A stretch of 64,000 nucleotides of DNA. Origin: Plumapathes pennacea. Lineage: Eukaryota > Cnidaria > Anthozoa > Antipatharia > Myriopathidae. The notes under the pieces were generated by a model that worked only from the letters and a program-made list of their open reading frames with translations, ran no database searches and was not told the DNA's origin. Location of the stretch: the NCBI GenBank assembly GCA_964036295.1, contig OZ038468.1, positions 10,116,183-10,180,182 of the forward strand. The letters are read 5' to 3'. The translations under genes and the position numbers were made by a program. Positions 20,516-32,459 of this stretch are shown here, piece after piece (positions within the stretch are counted from its first letter, which is position 1; the number at the start of each line of letters is the position of its first letter).

Positions 20516-20998
20516 TTGTGGTTACGTCACACTTCATTTGTAAAACGAAGTGTGCTAGCGAAATGTGGGTTAGGGTGGAGTGGGGTGGTGGGGTGTGTTC
20601 CAAAAGCAACAATTTCATACTACTTGTGTTCATGCCGCTTTCGATCGGCATTCATGCGCTGTTTTCTCTGCGGAGTCTTTTCCGTTTGGCCCGCTTTTGC
20701 TCTTGAAGTTCTCGTTTTGCTTTCAGCTGCTGTTCTCTTTGTGGAGTGTTTCCTTCGGCTCGCTTGTGTTCATGCCGCTTTCAATTGGCATTCAAGCGCT
20801 GTTTTCTTTGCGGAGTCGTTTCTTCATCACGCTTCTGTTTATCATGCTGTCGTCTTCTCTAGACGTATTTGGCGCTGTTGGATCCGCGTTTCACGATTCC
20901 GCCTTGCCCGTGCCTGTTCCCTTCTCTTTTGAAGAAGAGCTTCGCGAGACTGTTGTGTTTCAGGTTTTCCAGTTTTCAAATTCATTTTCGTGAACACA
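20516..20998 (-). pseudogene. Arginine-rich Helitron N-terminal remnant
   Basis: One minus frame reads KRAEGNTPQREQQLKAKREL and continues with similar QRE-QR repeats, then breaks. The DNA shares CATGCGCTGTT-type blocks with 37270-37400. This is the repetitive arginine/glutamine head of a Helitron polyprotein, heavily decayed. The long open frames on the plus strand are its shadows. Confidence 0.45.
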
Positions 20999-21542
20999 GC
21001 TACGATGGACTGTAGTTGCTTCGTTCAATCTAATTTCTCTTATTGCGAGTAAAACTACAGGGCCACACGTGATCGATCCGGCCTTTGTTCTTGGTTATGC
21101 AGCGATGGGAACTGGGGACGAGGTTGTACGCCAGACTGACAGATGAACATTAAATTTTGAGATGGCGACACGCTTGAAGTCTCCGAATGATGCGATAACT
21201 ACTGCATTAGCGTTGTGATTATTTCCCTCGCTTCGCTCGGGGATAATTAAACAGAGTGATGTTTAGTAAACTAGAAATTGTTATGAATGATTCTTTTGTC
21301 AGTTTGGCATCAGGAAAAAAAATGTAATTTATTGCTGAATTTCCTTTTGCAGTTTTTTTTATCACTTCAAGTTTTTATTTCTTTTTGCACTTTACATTGT
21401 TTCACATGCATACATACACATAGGAAAAAACAAAACAAGATCACACGCATATTCACAAAACACACTAAGGGCTAGTATAGAAAATAATATTATAAGCTGA
21501 CTTAATATATACTAACCTAAGCTCATCACAACCGACTAGTTA

Positions 21543-22590
21543 CTAATTGTCAATTTGATCTGAAACAAAATTGTGTTTTGACTTTTCCCATTTCTTATAA
21601 TGAAGAGGTAGCTTGTCTTTTTTCCTGGCAATATAGAGGTCAATATTAAATATACGTTCTATCCTGGCGATAAAACCTCTAAGAGAAGGCTTACTTTGCT
21701 GGCATTTCCTAGAGTAAATATAATATTTTCCTGACAACAAAATATGATTGATCAAGATAACATCTTCTTTCACATCAAATTTTCCAAAAATCAGATCTGT
21801 TTCGGTCAAAGTTCCCATATAGATATTATTGTCTCGTAACCAGGACAGGACGTGTTTCCAAAACTCACTGGATATCGTACAGGAGAAGAGTAAATGCTCG
21901 ATGGATTCGGCTTCATCTTGACAGAAAGCACATTTTGGTGATTCTACTATGCCAAGACGGAATAATTTTTCGTTTGTAAACACAATACGATTTAGAATTT
22001 TATACTGGAATTCTCTTAATTTAGATTCTAGGGTTGTTTGAAAGGCTAATAAATACACTTTATTCCAGTCTATGGATATGTTTGGGTACTTGGTCATTAA
22101 TTTCTGTTTGGCAGTGGGAGGAGTATATTTTTTCTTCAAGAAGAGCTGGTATATTTGTTTGGAGGAAACGTCAAGAATTGGTACCGATTTATCCTCTATC
22201 CTGATAGGTGGAACATTAGGGATCGGTTCAATTTCTAATACCATAGTGGAGTTTCTAATAAATGAACGCCATTTTGTTGGAATAGAGTTTACAATCCTCA
22301 TAATCAAGAAGTTTTGTTCAGGGCTTAAGAACGAATGCATTGATTTAAGTGTAAAAGAACTAGCCGAAAATAAATCTCCAACTTTTAGAAAACCCATATT
22401 TGCAATGTCTCTCCAATATATACACTTTTTTTCGATACAACAAAACCTGTTGTTCCAAATAATCTCATTAACTATCTGTTGAAATGAGCTTGGCTCTCTT
22501 ACATTTAGCTCTGACCATGCTTCAAAACATTGCTTATAATAAATGGTAGTTTCACACTTAATTTAGAGGTGTCAAAATTGCAGTACAATA
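21543..22590 (-). pseudogene. LINE ORF2 C-terminal domain
   Basis: The main frame (22397-21543) encodes the region after the reverse transcriptase. It has FQYKILNRIVFTNEKLFRLG, CAFCQDEAESIEHLLFSC and FWKHVLSW, which form the CCHC-type zf-RVT motif of L1/Tx1 elements. The upstream part (22590-22400) is in the same frame (..CIYWRDIANMGFLKVGDL) but separated by a stop or slip from the endonuclease-side frame at about 22596. Confidence 0.75.
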
Positions 22591-22595
22591 CAAAA

Positions 22596-23510
22596 CTACC
22601 ACCAACTGGCAGAAGCCTGTTTTAAAATTGTCTTCCATGGACTCGGGTAGTCTTCCAGAAATTTTTTTAAGCACATTACTCGTTTTGTTCGAATCATAGA
22701 GTCGATATCAAGCATATTTAAGCCACCTTTCTCAATATCAGAGACATTTATTGATAGAGTTATTGCAGAGTGGTCTGATTTTATTGACGAGACTATGTCT
22801 ACTGAGTCAACATCGACTTGTAAACTATCACTGATAAGCCAATAATCTAGACGTCTTTGTATAACTGGATTTTTCTGGCGCCAAGTGAATCGTTTTGCCG
22901 TGGGATTACGAATATGCCATATGTCTACCAGGTCGTGTTCGACACACAAATCTTCTACGGTTTTTGCAGAAAACTTCCTTCTTTTGTTTCCACCTTGCCC
23001 ATCTAATTCCTGGGTGACAATGACATTAAAGTCTCCACCAATAACAATAGAATAATTAAGTTCTGAACTCAAAACTGACCTTACCTCTTCTGACATGTTC
23101 TCAAAGAAAACACATTGCTCGTTGCTCTTGTTTGGAGCATAGATATTCAGAAGGACATACGGTGAGTCTTGAATAGTAGCCACCAAAAGGATAAATCGGC
23201 CTTGCGAATCTGCCTTTACACTTTGCAATTTAAAGTCCAGATCAAACTTTACCAGTACGGAAACTCCTCTGCTATGGCAACTGCCGTGCGCAAAAAACAT
23301 ATCGCCCTTCCACTGCTTTCTCCAGATGTTTTCTACCTCACGAGTACTGTATGTTTCCTGCAGAAAACATATGTCCGCGCCAGATTTACCGAGCCAACTG
23401 AAAATGGCTTTCCGCTTTTCAAAAGTCCGAATCCCTCGAGCATTCAATGACAATAGCTTAAAATCAACATTGCTTCGCTCCATATAGCCAGAGTATGGGA
23501 ATGTATTCAT
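22596..23510 (-). pseudogene. LINE ORF2 endonuclease fused to the RT C-terminal edge
   Basis: From Met 23510 the frame encodes an exonuclease-endonuclease-phosphatase fold: LLSLNARGIRTFEKR, ICFLQETYS, GGDFNVI, RRLDYWLIS and SDHSAITL carry the expected catalytic residues. Directly after SDIEKGG it continues NMLDIDSMIRTKRVMCLKKF, which belongs after the polymerase domain. The junction is at about 22733, so the reverse transcriptase core has been excised in frame. It cannot retrotranspose on its own. Confidence 0.8.
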
Positions 23511-23783
23511 ATGGGAAAAATAAATTAGTCAGCATTGACAATAGAATTTTGCTGGTATGTAACCACAGAACCGCATGCAAATTAATTATTATGCTAGAAT
23601 AGCCGTGAAAAAAAATAACACTAAAGGAAAAGACTACGATAACTAAAATTAAAACATAAATATAATAAAGTAACGATTTACACTGAAACATACACTAAAA
23701 GAGCAGCAAGATAATGATCTCAGATGTTGCCCTTGAGCATGGAACTTACTTAGTTTTACTCTTAGCGTCGAGCGACTCCGCTG

Positions 23784-24784
23784 CTAATTGACTATCCTGA
23801 ATGAATTTAATGCAAACTTGCCTTGGACAGTATTCTGGAGTTTTTCAACATTAATGTTATGAAGATATGTTTTACATTGGAATAAACTTTCCATTAATGT
23901 AAAGTTTATCCGGCTCCGCTTTATTAAAGGATACTTTTGCCCCTTTTTCTTTTCTTCTTTAAGTTTTGGCATTTGTTTTCGTCTTCTTTCGATGATTTCG
24001 CGCGGAAAATCTTGCAGAACCACGTAGGTCGTCTCCCGAAGATTGTAGGCCGCGCTCAGCACTTCCTCGCGATCTGGGAAGCGTAGGAACCGGGCCAAGA
24101 TTGGTCTGGGCTTTCCATCAACCAATTTTCCAATCCGGTGGACCCGTTGGATCTCTATACTGTTGCGTGGATCTTCAATACCCATAACATTTTCCATAAA
24201 CTCGTACAGAACCTCTCTTGTGTCGAAGCCCTTCCCGTTCTCCGAAGCATTGACCTCCCTCTCTGGCACACCAAAAAATTTCAAGTTTTCTCTTCGGCTG
24301 TAGGATTCCAAGTATAGCTGTTTCGTGTGCAGATTCTCGATATGCTTGTTCTTTTCTTCTATCTTACCACGCAGCTCTTCTACGTCTCTGTTTAGGTATG
24401 TCAAGCCTTCGTCCATTTGTCCAATTTTTTCGTTTCTAGCACGTGCTTCTCTGCTCGCAAGTTCGCCACTACCGATTCCACCTTCGCCAATTTGCCTGAT
24501 ACATCATTTAATTTCGTCTCAATAGTGTCCAGTTTCTGTAGTCTTCTTAGAATTTCGCCTAGTTTGGTCCCGACTTCGCCAGCCATAGTCAAAGCACGTA
24601 ATACCTCGTCTTGATTGTTCGAGTCAGCTTCCTTCGAGATTTCACACCTTCCAAAGTCTTCTTCCAAACGTTTAGGAAGCTTTTCTGTCGGCGTAGAGCC
24701 AGTGCTGCTTCTTTCCGAGAACGTTCTCTTAACTGATGAAGAATTATCTTCCATAGACAAGCTGCATGTAGAAAAATAACTCAC
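23784..24784 (-). pseudogene. LINE ORF1 (coiled coil plus RRM-like nucleic-acid binding)
   Basis: Two frames overlap at 24401-24416. The first has a serine-rich head and a long coiled coil (KLDTIETKLNDVSGKLAKVE). The second has SYSRRENLKFFGVPE, RVHRIGK, RPILARFLRFPDREEVL and VLQDFP, the L1 ORF1p-type core and C-terminal domain. One slip in an A6 run near 24425 separates them. The product would coat LINE RNA. Confidence 0.8.
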
Positions 24785-25420
24785 AGCAACAGCGGAGCTC
24801 TTCAGACACGTCTACTCTCCGCACATGTCCGCCCCAGTCCTTTTGCAGTTTTGAATTAGCAGCTTAGCTGTACTATATACATTACTGTATAAAGTAATGT
24901 TCAGAAGAGATTTACTGTGTTTCTGGCTGGTGTGGGCAGAAAAAAATTGCCACGTTCTAAAAAAGTTCAATTAGATAACGCTGACAAGTCAACGTACCTT
25001 CAAAAACCCATTTGCAAAGATACATATTATAACAGCCAAGCAAGTCAATTTGCATTTACCACAGTTATAAGTTTCATTTTACTTAAACCAGCTCTTTACT
25101 AGCATTAATTTCTTCCTTTTCCTAGATAGATCTAGTGATGATAGTTTAATAAGTTTTCTTTTGAACAAGTCTTTTTCCATGCAGCTGCATGACATCTGAG
25201 ATATTGTCTGAACTTTTACCCCAACACAATCTGCTTCCCCACCCACCCATCTATCTCCAGCCACAAAACACACTTTTTTAATTATAGACTTTTTTGATGC
25301 TTGTTTTGTTTTCCGTAGGTATAAATATCAAGACAAACATGAAGTTCACTAAGTCCAACTGGAAAAATCTTTCTGTGATTAGAAAGAGTTAGTTTATACC
25401 CACACGACATGGAAAATGAG

Positions 25421-25727
25421 ACTTTTTTAAGATAAGAATGTCAATACAGTACTAAACTGATGCTCTTCTTGTGTCTCACAGCATCTGACAGTGGTGGATA
25501 ATGTGCGAACAACGACTCTCATTTGTCTAATATTCTGTAACATTATTGAATATTTATAATGCATTTTTCCATTTTCACTCACAGGAGAGTATAGGGTTAG
25601 GGCTATATTTCTCTGGCATGGGAATTTGTGTGTTTGTACATATACTAGGCAATACATGCAACAATTGAGAACTTCTGAGAAGTGTAATGTAACCTACAGG
25701 TACTTGAGAAGTGTGTAATATACATTA
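25421..25727. other. Unannotated AT-rich DNA
   Basis: No motif, repeat pair or credible frame was found, apart from a single TAGGGTTAGGG-like stretch at about 25592. Confidence 0.4.
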
Positions 25728-26665
25728 TTATACAACTCCCTTAGTAACGTTAAAATACCGCATAGTAACGTGCGAATAACTCCATAGACACGTAAAAAAG
25801 ATACGTTGCTAAGGAAAAAAATTTCTTCATTCGCTGCCGTTAATTCTTTTCTTTCGCTTTTCGTATAAAGTCGCCCTGTGCACAGCTGGTATTTACATCA
25901 CTTCTAGAGATTATTAAGCAAAGAAAGAAGCACAGAATTTAAACTGACCTGGCTTACTATCCGATACGCAAAATCGAGCACGGAGACCAGCTTCTTCGTC
26001 AGAAAATCAACTGAATTTGCCGCAACATAACTAATCTTCCGTCCACAAAATGTCAGACCACACACCACAGTTCGGTTATCAGGCCATAGTGTTTCCAGCC
26101 AGATCAATATTTCTGAGAGCAGTTTAAGAATCCCTGTCAATCTCGAAACGAGTTCTTGTCGGCATTCAACACGGCAGCCGTTGGATTTGCCTCGGCGTGT
26201 AATTCCAGTCCAAGATCTATGGCATCGACTTGCAACAACAGGCAATGATTACCTCTATCGAGAAACGGCAATGCGAACTGTACCACCACTGGTCACAAGA
26301 TAAAGTCCTTTTCATACTTCATAAGCGAGGAGAAGGCGAGAACTGGCTGTTTGTTGATTCATGGCACTCGACGAAAATGAAAATGTTGACACATCTCGTT
26401 CGTCCAATTTGTTCTGTTTATGACCACATTATGTGATGTAGTATCTCAGATCTCCCCGCAAACTTTGTTTAAAGTACCTCTTTCAGCTTCAATGTTACTC
26501 GGCTCAGAAAACAACGACTAGAAGTACTGCAAGTACAAAATCCGCGCTTGCTTACACTGCACACGGCACTAAACTTGATTGACATATCGCGCGCGGAAAA
26601 GATGTCACTTTGGTCACACAACGTACCGCAATTTAAAATAATCTTTTACTAAGGGAGTTGTATAA
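25728..26665. mobile_element. Z1: 0.94-kb inverted-end element
   Basis: The ends TTATACAACTCCCTTAGTAA and ACTAAGGGAGTTGTATAA are inverted repeats. A second copy, in the opposite orientation, lies at 46359-47320 and matches over its whole length. Both copies keep an uninterrupted 68-codon frame. It is probably a non-autonomous DNA transposon; no transposase motif is visible. Confidence 0.7.
26230..26436 (+). CDS. 68-aa open frame conserved in both Z copies
   Basis: The frame begins MQQQAMITSIEKRQCELYHH and ends PICSVYDHIM. The copy at 46595-46801 (minus) has the same length with only about three substitutions. It has no signal peptide, membrane helix or known motif; TrpSer and TrpHis pairs are notable. 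It may be a captured gene fragment or simply a chance frame kept because the copies are young. Confidence 0.3.
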   Translation: MQQQAMITSIEKRQCELYHHWSQDKVLFILHKRGEGENWLFVDSWHSTKMKMLTHLVRPICSVYDHIM

Positions 26666-26672
26666 TAAATAA

Positions 26673-26812
26673 CTTATTAGACACTTAGGCGTGTAGTACG
26701 GCTGTATATTTTTACTCGTCGTTTGTATTTTGGCTCGCCGAAGCGGCTCGCCAAAATACTGCACGACTCGTAAAAATATACAGCCGTACTACACGCCTAA
26801 GTGTCTAATAAG
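26673..26812. repeat. 140-bp perfect-type palindrome (foldback)
   Basis: CTTATTAGACACTTAGGCGT at the left is mirrored by ACGCCTAAGTGTCTAATAAG at the right. The arms stay complementary to a centre at CGCCGAAGCGG. One arm only is found at 46279-46357, next to Z2. It is a foldback-type MITE. Confidence 0.8.
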
Positions 26813-27481
26813 ATATATGTATTTCACCAATGAATGTAATGCAAAGACTGACACTGAATACTTTCTTATGAGACAAAATTACTGTAAAATGGACATGGCA
26901 TGATGAATGATATCGTGAGAACTTCCTTCTTTCAAGGCCACCCTACATCATCGCCAGAAATTCCAGACATTTTGCGTCCACGATAGCTTCCGGTCTTTCC
27001 CAGCGGCGTGCGGTATGAGCATGCGCCATTCATACATTCAACATTGTTACGTATTTCACCTCAGTGGGGTGGGGGAGGGATGAGTTTCTCCGGTTCAAAA
27101 AGAGACTGCTACGTTTAGGAGATGTGCCGCTGAACGACCTAGTTGAAATTAGCTTTCGTTTGATGCAATTTTTATGCGATTTGGAGCTTCCTAGCCCAAA
27201 ATATCAACATCCGAAGTCAGCGTATTTCACGGGAGGTATTCGCCATGGCTGGCTGTGAACTGCAAATTCAAACGCAAAAAGTACACATCGAATTTGCTCC
27301 AGGGGACTGACCGAGGCTTCACAGGAGATGTTCAATCCTTCGACAATCAGGTACGCGGTAAACATTTTGCGTTGTACCCAAGGTTCTTGTATAAAATGCA
27401 GCTTAAAAAGTGACAGTAGCCGGTTTTGAGCGTATTCTGCTATCAATCCCTTCTTACGTCGGCCGAAATTTTAAATTCAAA
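26813..27481. other. Unassigned DNA with one weak exon-like frame
   Basis: A plus frame at 27064-27258 (RFKKRLLRLGDVPLNDLVEI) is open but has no recognised motif or convincing splice sites. ATCGCCAGAAATTCCAGACA at 26953 also occurs inverted near 33765, so part of this is dispersed repeat. Confidence 0.3.
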
Positions 27482-29322
27482 CTAGACTGGCATTGCCAGT
27501 GAGCTCGCGGTGTGAGTTGCGTCGAGACCAGAATATACTAAAATGGAAAGTAGAGACAAGAGTGGAACTCCCAAGAGGGACTTCCAGTTTCTCACCAGAA
27601 AAATATCACACAGTTATAAAGAACTTGGCTGTTGACACCTTGCTCAAATGAAACCTGATTAAACTATAAATTATCATTACAACACTCATACACTTGCTTC
27701 TTAAGAGCGGCTCTCTGTAAATATCGAGAATCGGGCGCCAACTGCCAAATTTCGAAATTCATTTTATTTTACCCAAAGAACCTCTTTGGTGAACTGTCTT
27801 CGAAAATAATATTCAAAAGTTCAACTGCCTTTTCCTTTTGACAAAATCGCGGATAGTCTAAAATGTCTTCTCGACCCCTCGAACCGACACGAAAATGGTG
27901 CATTTTAACAAGCTTGTGTAATAAAACGGTAAACAATCTGGCCATTGCAACTCGTCAGTAATTCAAAGTACCTCTTCTTCTTTCTAAAGCACCTAAAATA
28001 ACTATGGAAACTTGAACTTGTGGTAGTGTTTCGATTTTTCAAAAAGACCAAGGTAAAACCTCCGAGCGGCAGGTCAAATTTTAGCCAAATTTAATTTTAC
28101 CAGGAACATTTGGTACCTGTCGTTTGAGCAGAAACCCAACGTCAACTGAACTAATAAACATTTAAATTTCTTGCCTCAAAAGGTTTTCCGCGGCCCACAA
28201 AAATCCTCGCGTTGAGAAACATAAACAGTGAGGGTAGTTTGACAAAATCGGTACTGGATGCGGGAAATGGCTTCGGCTAAAACGAAGTATTAAGTAGGTA
28301 CACAGATGAGAAAATTATCAAACGCTTGACAATTTAAAACTCGATTTGCTATATTCTTATCAATTCTGTGACTTAGAGTGTCATTTTCGCAGAAAAACGG
28401 CGATGTTGTGATGAATAATGAGCACTGACAAGAACCGACGCGGGTACGGATCAGATTACATTTTCCGGAATTCAAGAAATTCTTAATACAGAAAGTTTCA
28501 ACAGTACCACTGCAGTAAAAGCAGGTGTATATTACCAAGTTTTTCCACCACAAGCCATAAGAGTGACTGGGTGGAGTTAAATCAAAAGCTACAGCACGAC
28601 TTTCAGATAGATTTCAGTGAGTTATAGAAAATAATCCACTTACCGCGGTCAACATAACATTAATTTGCCAACACCAGCTAACAGTAATACGTACTTGTAA
28701 CTTGAAATCCTTGCTTTACAATTGGAAAGAGCTTTTCATTTTAACACACGAAAGCCCTTTAACAGAAATTCGATGCCGTTTGCGTGACTTTTAAATGTCC
28801 CGCAAAATGTTCGCGTGGTAAATTAGTCAACATTCGCTTTTAGCAAGTGTTACCGTGAAATGGTTTGAATTTCTCGACTTTAAAACCTTTTCTGTTAAAT
28901 TGGTTCATGAAGTGCGGTTTTATTTGAACTCGTACAGTCGTGTCTTGCAGATCCACCAAAGAACATCTCAGCAAGCAAAACAAACCGGCCTGTGACCGAG
29001 TTCTAAAATAAACGTCATCAGCAGTTCTATTTTATTTCCATATCAGTGGAAACAATTCAGCCGGTGGTCTGTTGCTCATTCGGCCGCAGAAACCTTTCAC
29101 CCGGCCAGATAAGCCAGAGGATGTCGTCTACTAAACGTTAGGAACTACTGAGCCGTTTCTGTAGGCCAGGAACAAAACATAAGGACATATCTGGATTTAA
29201 GAAAAAGGTTAGAGGGAGAGGCACTCGCATCATAAATTTGATACGGAGAGGCTCCGCCGAGACTTTCAACCCCTAACAATCCTGGGTCGACATAGTGACC
29301 CTTTTCCATACTTATAAACATC

Positions 29323-29341
29323 GCCCCCCCCCCCCCCCCCC
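29323..29341. repeat. Poly-C tract
   Basis: A run of about 18 C on the plus strand within the 4.5-kb element. Its length is likely variable or prone to assembly error. Confidence 0.8.
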
Positions 29342-29467
29342 AACCTTTCATACCTTTGAACAGAAAGAAGCGCAGAAAAACCGCAAGCGACAACTCAGCA
29401 ACACGATGTTTACGAATACTTTAGTGCATGGAGGCATGATTGTTAGAAACTCTAGAAGATGCAAATT

Positions 29468-29654
29468 AACAAATTGACGTCAGTTTTTTATGTGTCTGTC
29501 CTATTATTGATCATGAAACGCGTCATAACATTGTCAAAAAGTTGTGGATCCACGAGGCGCTTCGCCGAGTGGATCCGCAACTTTTTGACAATGTTATGAC
29601 GCGTTTAATGATCAATAAGAGGACAGACACATAAAAAACTGACGTCAATTTGTT
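29468..29654. repeat. 187-bp palindrome (foldback element)
   Basis: AACAAATTGACGTCAGTTTT is mirrored by AAAACTGACGTCAATTTGTT. The arms include TGTGTCTGTCCT and CAACTTTTTGACAATG and meet at GGCGCTTCGCC. Part of one arm recurs at 30045-30070. Such a palindrome would extrude a cruciform. Confidence 0.8.
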
Positions 29655-30735
29655 TTTTACAAAAAACTGAAGCGACGACGCGGGGAAAACACACAAGAAA
29701 ACTGGATTTTGTTCGATTTGACCGAAATGTTGTCAACAACTTTTCCCGCTTTCTAATTGGTCGAGATTAAAAGTCAAGGCATTTCATTGGCCAAAAAGTG
29801 ACAGTTTGACGTGAGCATTTCGCGCGTGCAAAATAAAATTTTGTCAAAGAAGTTGGAAAGAAATGAAACTAGACGCTTTTCTGCTGCGGTTTTCTCGACA
29901 ATTTCAAGACAAAGCTCAAGGAAATTCGCCTCTGAACACTTCTGGTTCTCTACTTCAAATGCCAAATGTCGCTTTTGCAAGAACTGAGGTAAAATTGAAG
30001 CTGAATTCACCTTCTTCGTCCAAATCACTGTCGTCAGCACTCGATTTTATGTGTCTGTCCTCTTATTGATAATGAAAATTAGCCAATCACAAAGCGAGAA
30101 ACTGACGTGTTATTGTAAAATACGATTTTTCTTTGTCCAGACATTCTTACCGACCCTTTGAAGTACCAAATTTAGTTATGACCTGAGGCTTGATTAAAAA
30201 GAACCCGCCCATTTGGGCAGACCCTCCCCATCCCGTACAGCCCATCAAATACGAAGTGCCCCCACCCCCCGAAACTTACAAGCCTCTAAACAGACTTTAA
30301 GATATTACATAACTGAATGTCTGGTTGGACGCGCACATGTAAATAGTGCACGTTGCATGTTCTCGAGTTGTCTCTTTCAGTGCTGCAGTCAATCAGTACT
30401 CACACTGGAATGGATTGCTCAATTATGAGCATTGAACCCACATCGTGTATTACAGATCAGCCTTAGGATTTTTTTTTTAAGTTGAGACTAAAGCAAACAC
30501 TGGCTGAAGGAACACGTCAGCTGCACTCGCTCACTACACTCACTCTCCTAAAATGTCCACTGCAAATGCCTGTCGAAGATCAGATCGAAGTGCTTCAAAT
30601 ACTTCAAAAATTCACCGAGAATGATTAGCCAGAGATGCACTAATTATTTCACGGAAAAAGTCGAACATATTAAGTGAGTATAGGCATACACGTGATAAAA
30701 CTATTGCATGAATACTTGTCAAAAAGGAGACAATA

Positions 30736-31012
30736 GGGCCGTTCATACGAGGGAAAATAAGCCGCGGCTTACATAAGACGTGCAGACCCATTCATACGAG
30801 TACGGCTTTCACAAGACGCGAACTGCTCGTATAAATGATTTACGGTTTCACGACTGAGGTATAAGCCGCTGCTTAGATAAGAACAGCTCAAAATCCCTAC
30901 GCCAGGATACTGCTGCGCCTTGTGATAGCCGTGAACGTGTGGATTGCGTGCCATTTACAGTACGTGCAAGTCTTATGCCAGCCGCGGCGTATTTTCTCTC
31001 GTATAAAGGCCC
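30736..31012. mobile_element. 0.28-kb MITE with TA target
   Basis: GGGCCGTTCATACGAGGGAA at the left and CTCTCGTATAAAGGCCC at the right are inverted. AAGCCGCGGCTTA and the GCCGCGGCGTA stretch extend the match. TA flanks both sides (30734-30735, 31013-31014), which suggests a Tc1/mariner-type family. Confidence 0.65.
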
Positions 31013-32459
31013 TAATATGTAGCGGGTCAGCAAAACACGACTATACGATTTCACATGAAGTCGACGATCATAATTTAATTTAATAGAGAAGGTTTAAACA
31101 GTGATCAAACCCCCATCAAACATACGGTAACAGCACTGAATTGCTAAAAGCGAATGTCGATTTACTACCACCACTTGGGTTGCGGGACATCGAATTGGTC
31201 ACGAAAACATCAAATATCTGTTAAAGGGCTTTCGTGTCTTGATATAATAAGCTCTTTTTAATGGGAAAGCAAGGATTTCGGTTTGCAAGTACGTATGGCA
31301 AATTAGATGTTATGTTGACCGCGGTAAGCGGATTATTGTGTATAACTCACTGAAATCTATCTGAAAGTCGTGCTGTAGCTTTTGATTTAACTCCACCCAG
31401 TCACTCTTATGGCTTGTAGTGGAAATACTTGGTAATATACACCTGCTTTTACTGCAGTGGTGCTGTTGAAACTTTCTTTCTTAAGAATTTCTTGAATTCC
31501 GGAAAATGTAGTCTGATCCGTACCCGCGTCGATTCTTATCAGTGCTCATTATTCATCACAACATCGCCGTTTTTCTGCGAAAATGACACTCTAACTCACA
31601 CAATGGAAAAGAATATAGCAAATCGAGTTTAAAATTGTCAAGCGTTTGACAATTTTCTCATCTGTGTACCTACTTAATGCCTCGTTTTAGCCGAAGCCAT
31701 TTCCCGCATCCAGTACCGATTTTGTCAAACTACCCTCACTGTTTATGTTTCTCAACGCGAGGATTTTTGCGGGCCGCGGAAAACCTTTTGAGACAAGAAA
31801 TTTAAATGTTTATTAGTTCAGTTGACGTTGGGTTTCTGCTCAAACGACAGGTACCAAATGTTCCTGGTGAAATTAAAATTGGCTAAAATTTGACCTGCCG
31901 CTCGGAGGTTTTACCTTGGTCTTTTTGAAAAATCGAAACACTACCACAAGTTCAAGTTTCCATAGTTATTTTAGGTGCTTTAGAAAGAAGAAGAGGTACT
32001 TTGAATTAATGACGAGTTGCGATGGCCAGATTGTTTACCGTTTTATTACACGAGCTTGTTAAATTTGCACCATTTTCGTGTCGGTTCGAGGGGTCGAGAG
32101 GGCATTTTAGACTATCCGCGATTTTGTCAAAACGAAAAGGCAGTTGAACTTTTGAATATTATTTTCGAAGACAGTTCACCAAAGAGGTTCTTTGGATAAA
32201 ATAAAATGAATTTCGAAATTTGGCAGTTGGCGCCCGATTCTCGATATTTACAGAGAGCCGCTCTTAAAGGTTGAGCGACCCTGCATTTTGAGAATGCGTG
32301 ACATATCTTTTTATGCACAATTAATTTTTGACAGTTTGACTTTGACTCTTATTTCTAACGAGAGGCCACGATTAATCCAGCCTTCGCTTCAGTACTTTTG
32401 TGTTTTCTTTTATTAAATGAATACGTTTCTTCTATCAGGCTTTTGAGTTTTCGTGTTCT

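Larger units (their letters stand above)
21357..24837 (-). mobile_element. LINE (Tx1/L1-type), internally deleted
   Basis: The element is flanked by an exact 15-bp duplication TCCTTTTGCAGTTTT at 21342-21356 and 24838-24852. Its 3' end on the minus strand finishes in an A-run. It carries an ORF1 with coiled coil and RRM-like core, an apurinic endonuclease domain, and the C-terminal zinc-knuckle part of ORF2. The reverse transcriptase core between them is missing. It reaches past the ORF1 start, so it is close to full length at the 5' end apart from the deletion. Confidence 0.85.
21250..25420. repeat. Dispersed repeat interrupted by a LINE, inverted copy at 35725-36400
   Basis: The flanks 21250-21356 and 24838-25420 together equal one continuous unit of about 0.68 kb. 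Its reverse complement lies uninterrupted at 35725-36400, with shared blocks such as GTTTAGTAAACTAGAAATTG and GGCAATTTCTTTCTGCCCAC. The uninterrupted copy proves that 21357-24837 is a later insertion. The unit has no coding capacity. Confidence 0.75.
27715..32263. mobile_element. 4.55-kb element with about 1.15-kb terminal inverted repeats, TTAA target
   Basis: The left arm (27715 to about 28860) and right arm (about 31120 to 32263) are reverse complements throughout. They start GAGCGGCTCTCTGTAAATAT, with GGGCGCCAACTGCC 30 bp in. TTAA stands on both sides (27711-27714, 32264-32267), and other copies of H-family DNA show a single TTAA there. TTAA is the target of piggyBac and Kolobok transposons. 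The 2.2-kb centre holds a palindrome and a MITE but no transposase. Confidence 0.75.

Noticed and set aside
20516..20993. Two plus-strand frames of about 137 codons.
   Set aside because: They are Cys/Phe-rich complements of the arginine-rich Helitron repeat on the minus strand.
27720..27760. TGGCGCC-type retroviral primer-binding site.
   Set aside because: No long terminal repeats, polypurine tract or gag/pol are found; the sequence is part of the inverted repeats of a TTAA element.
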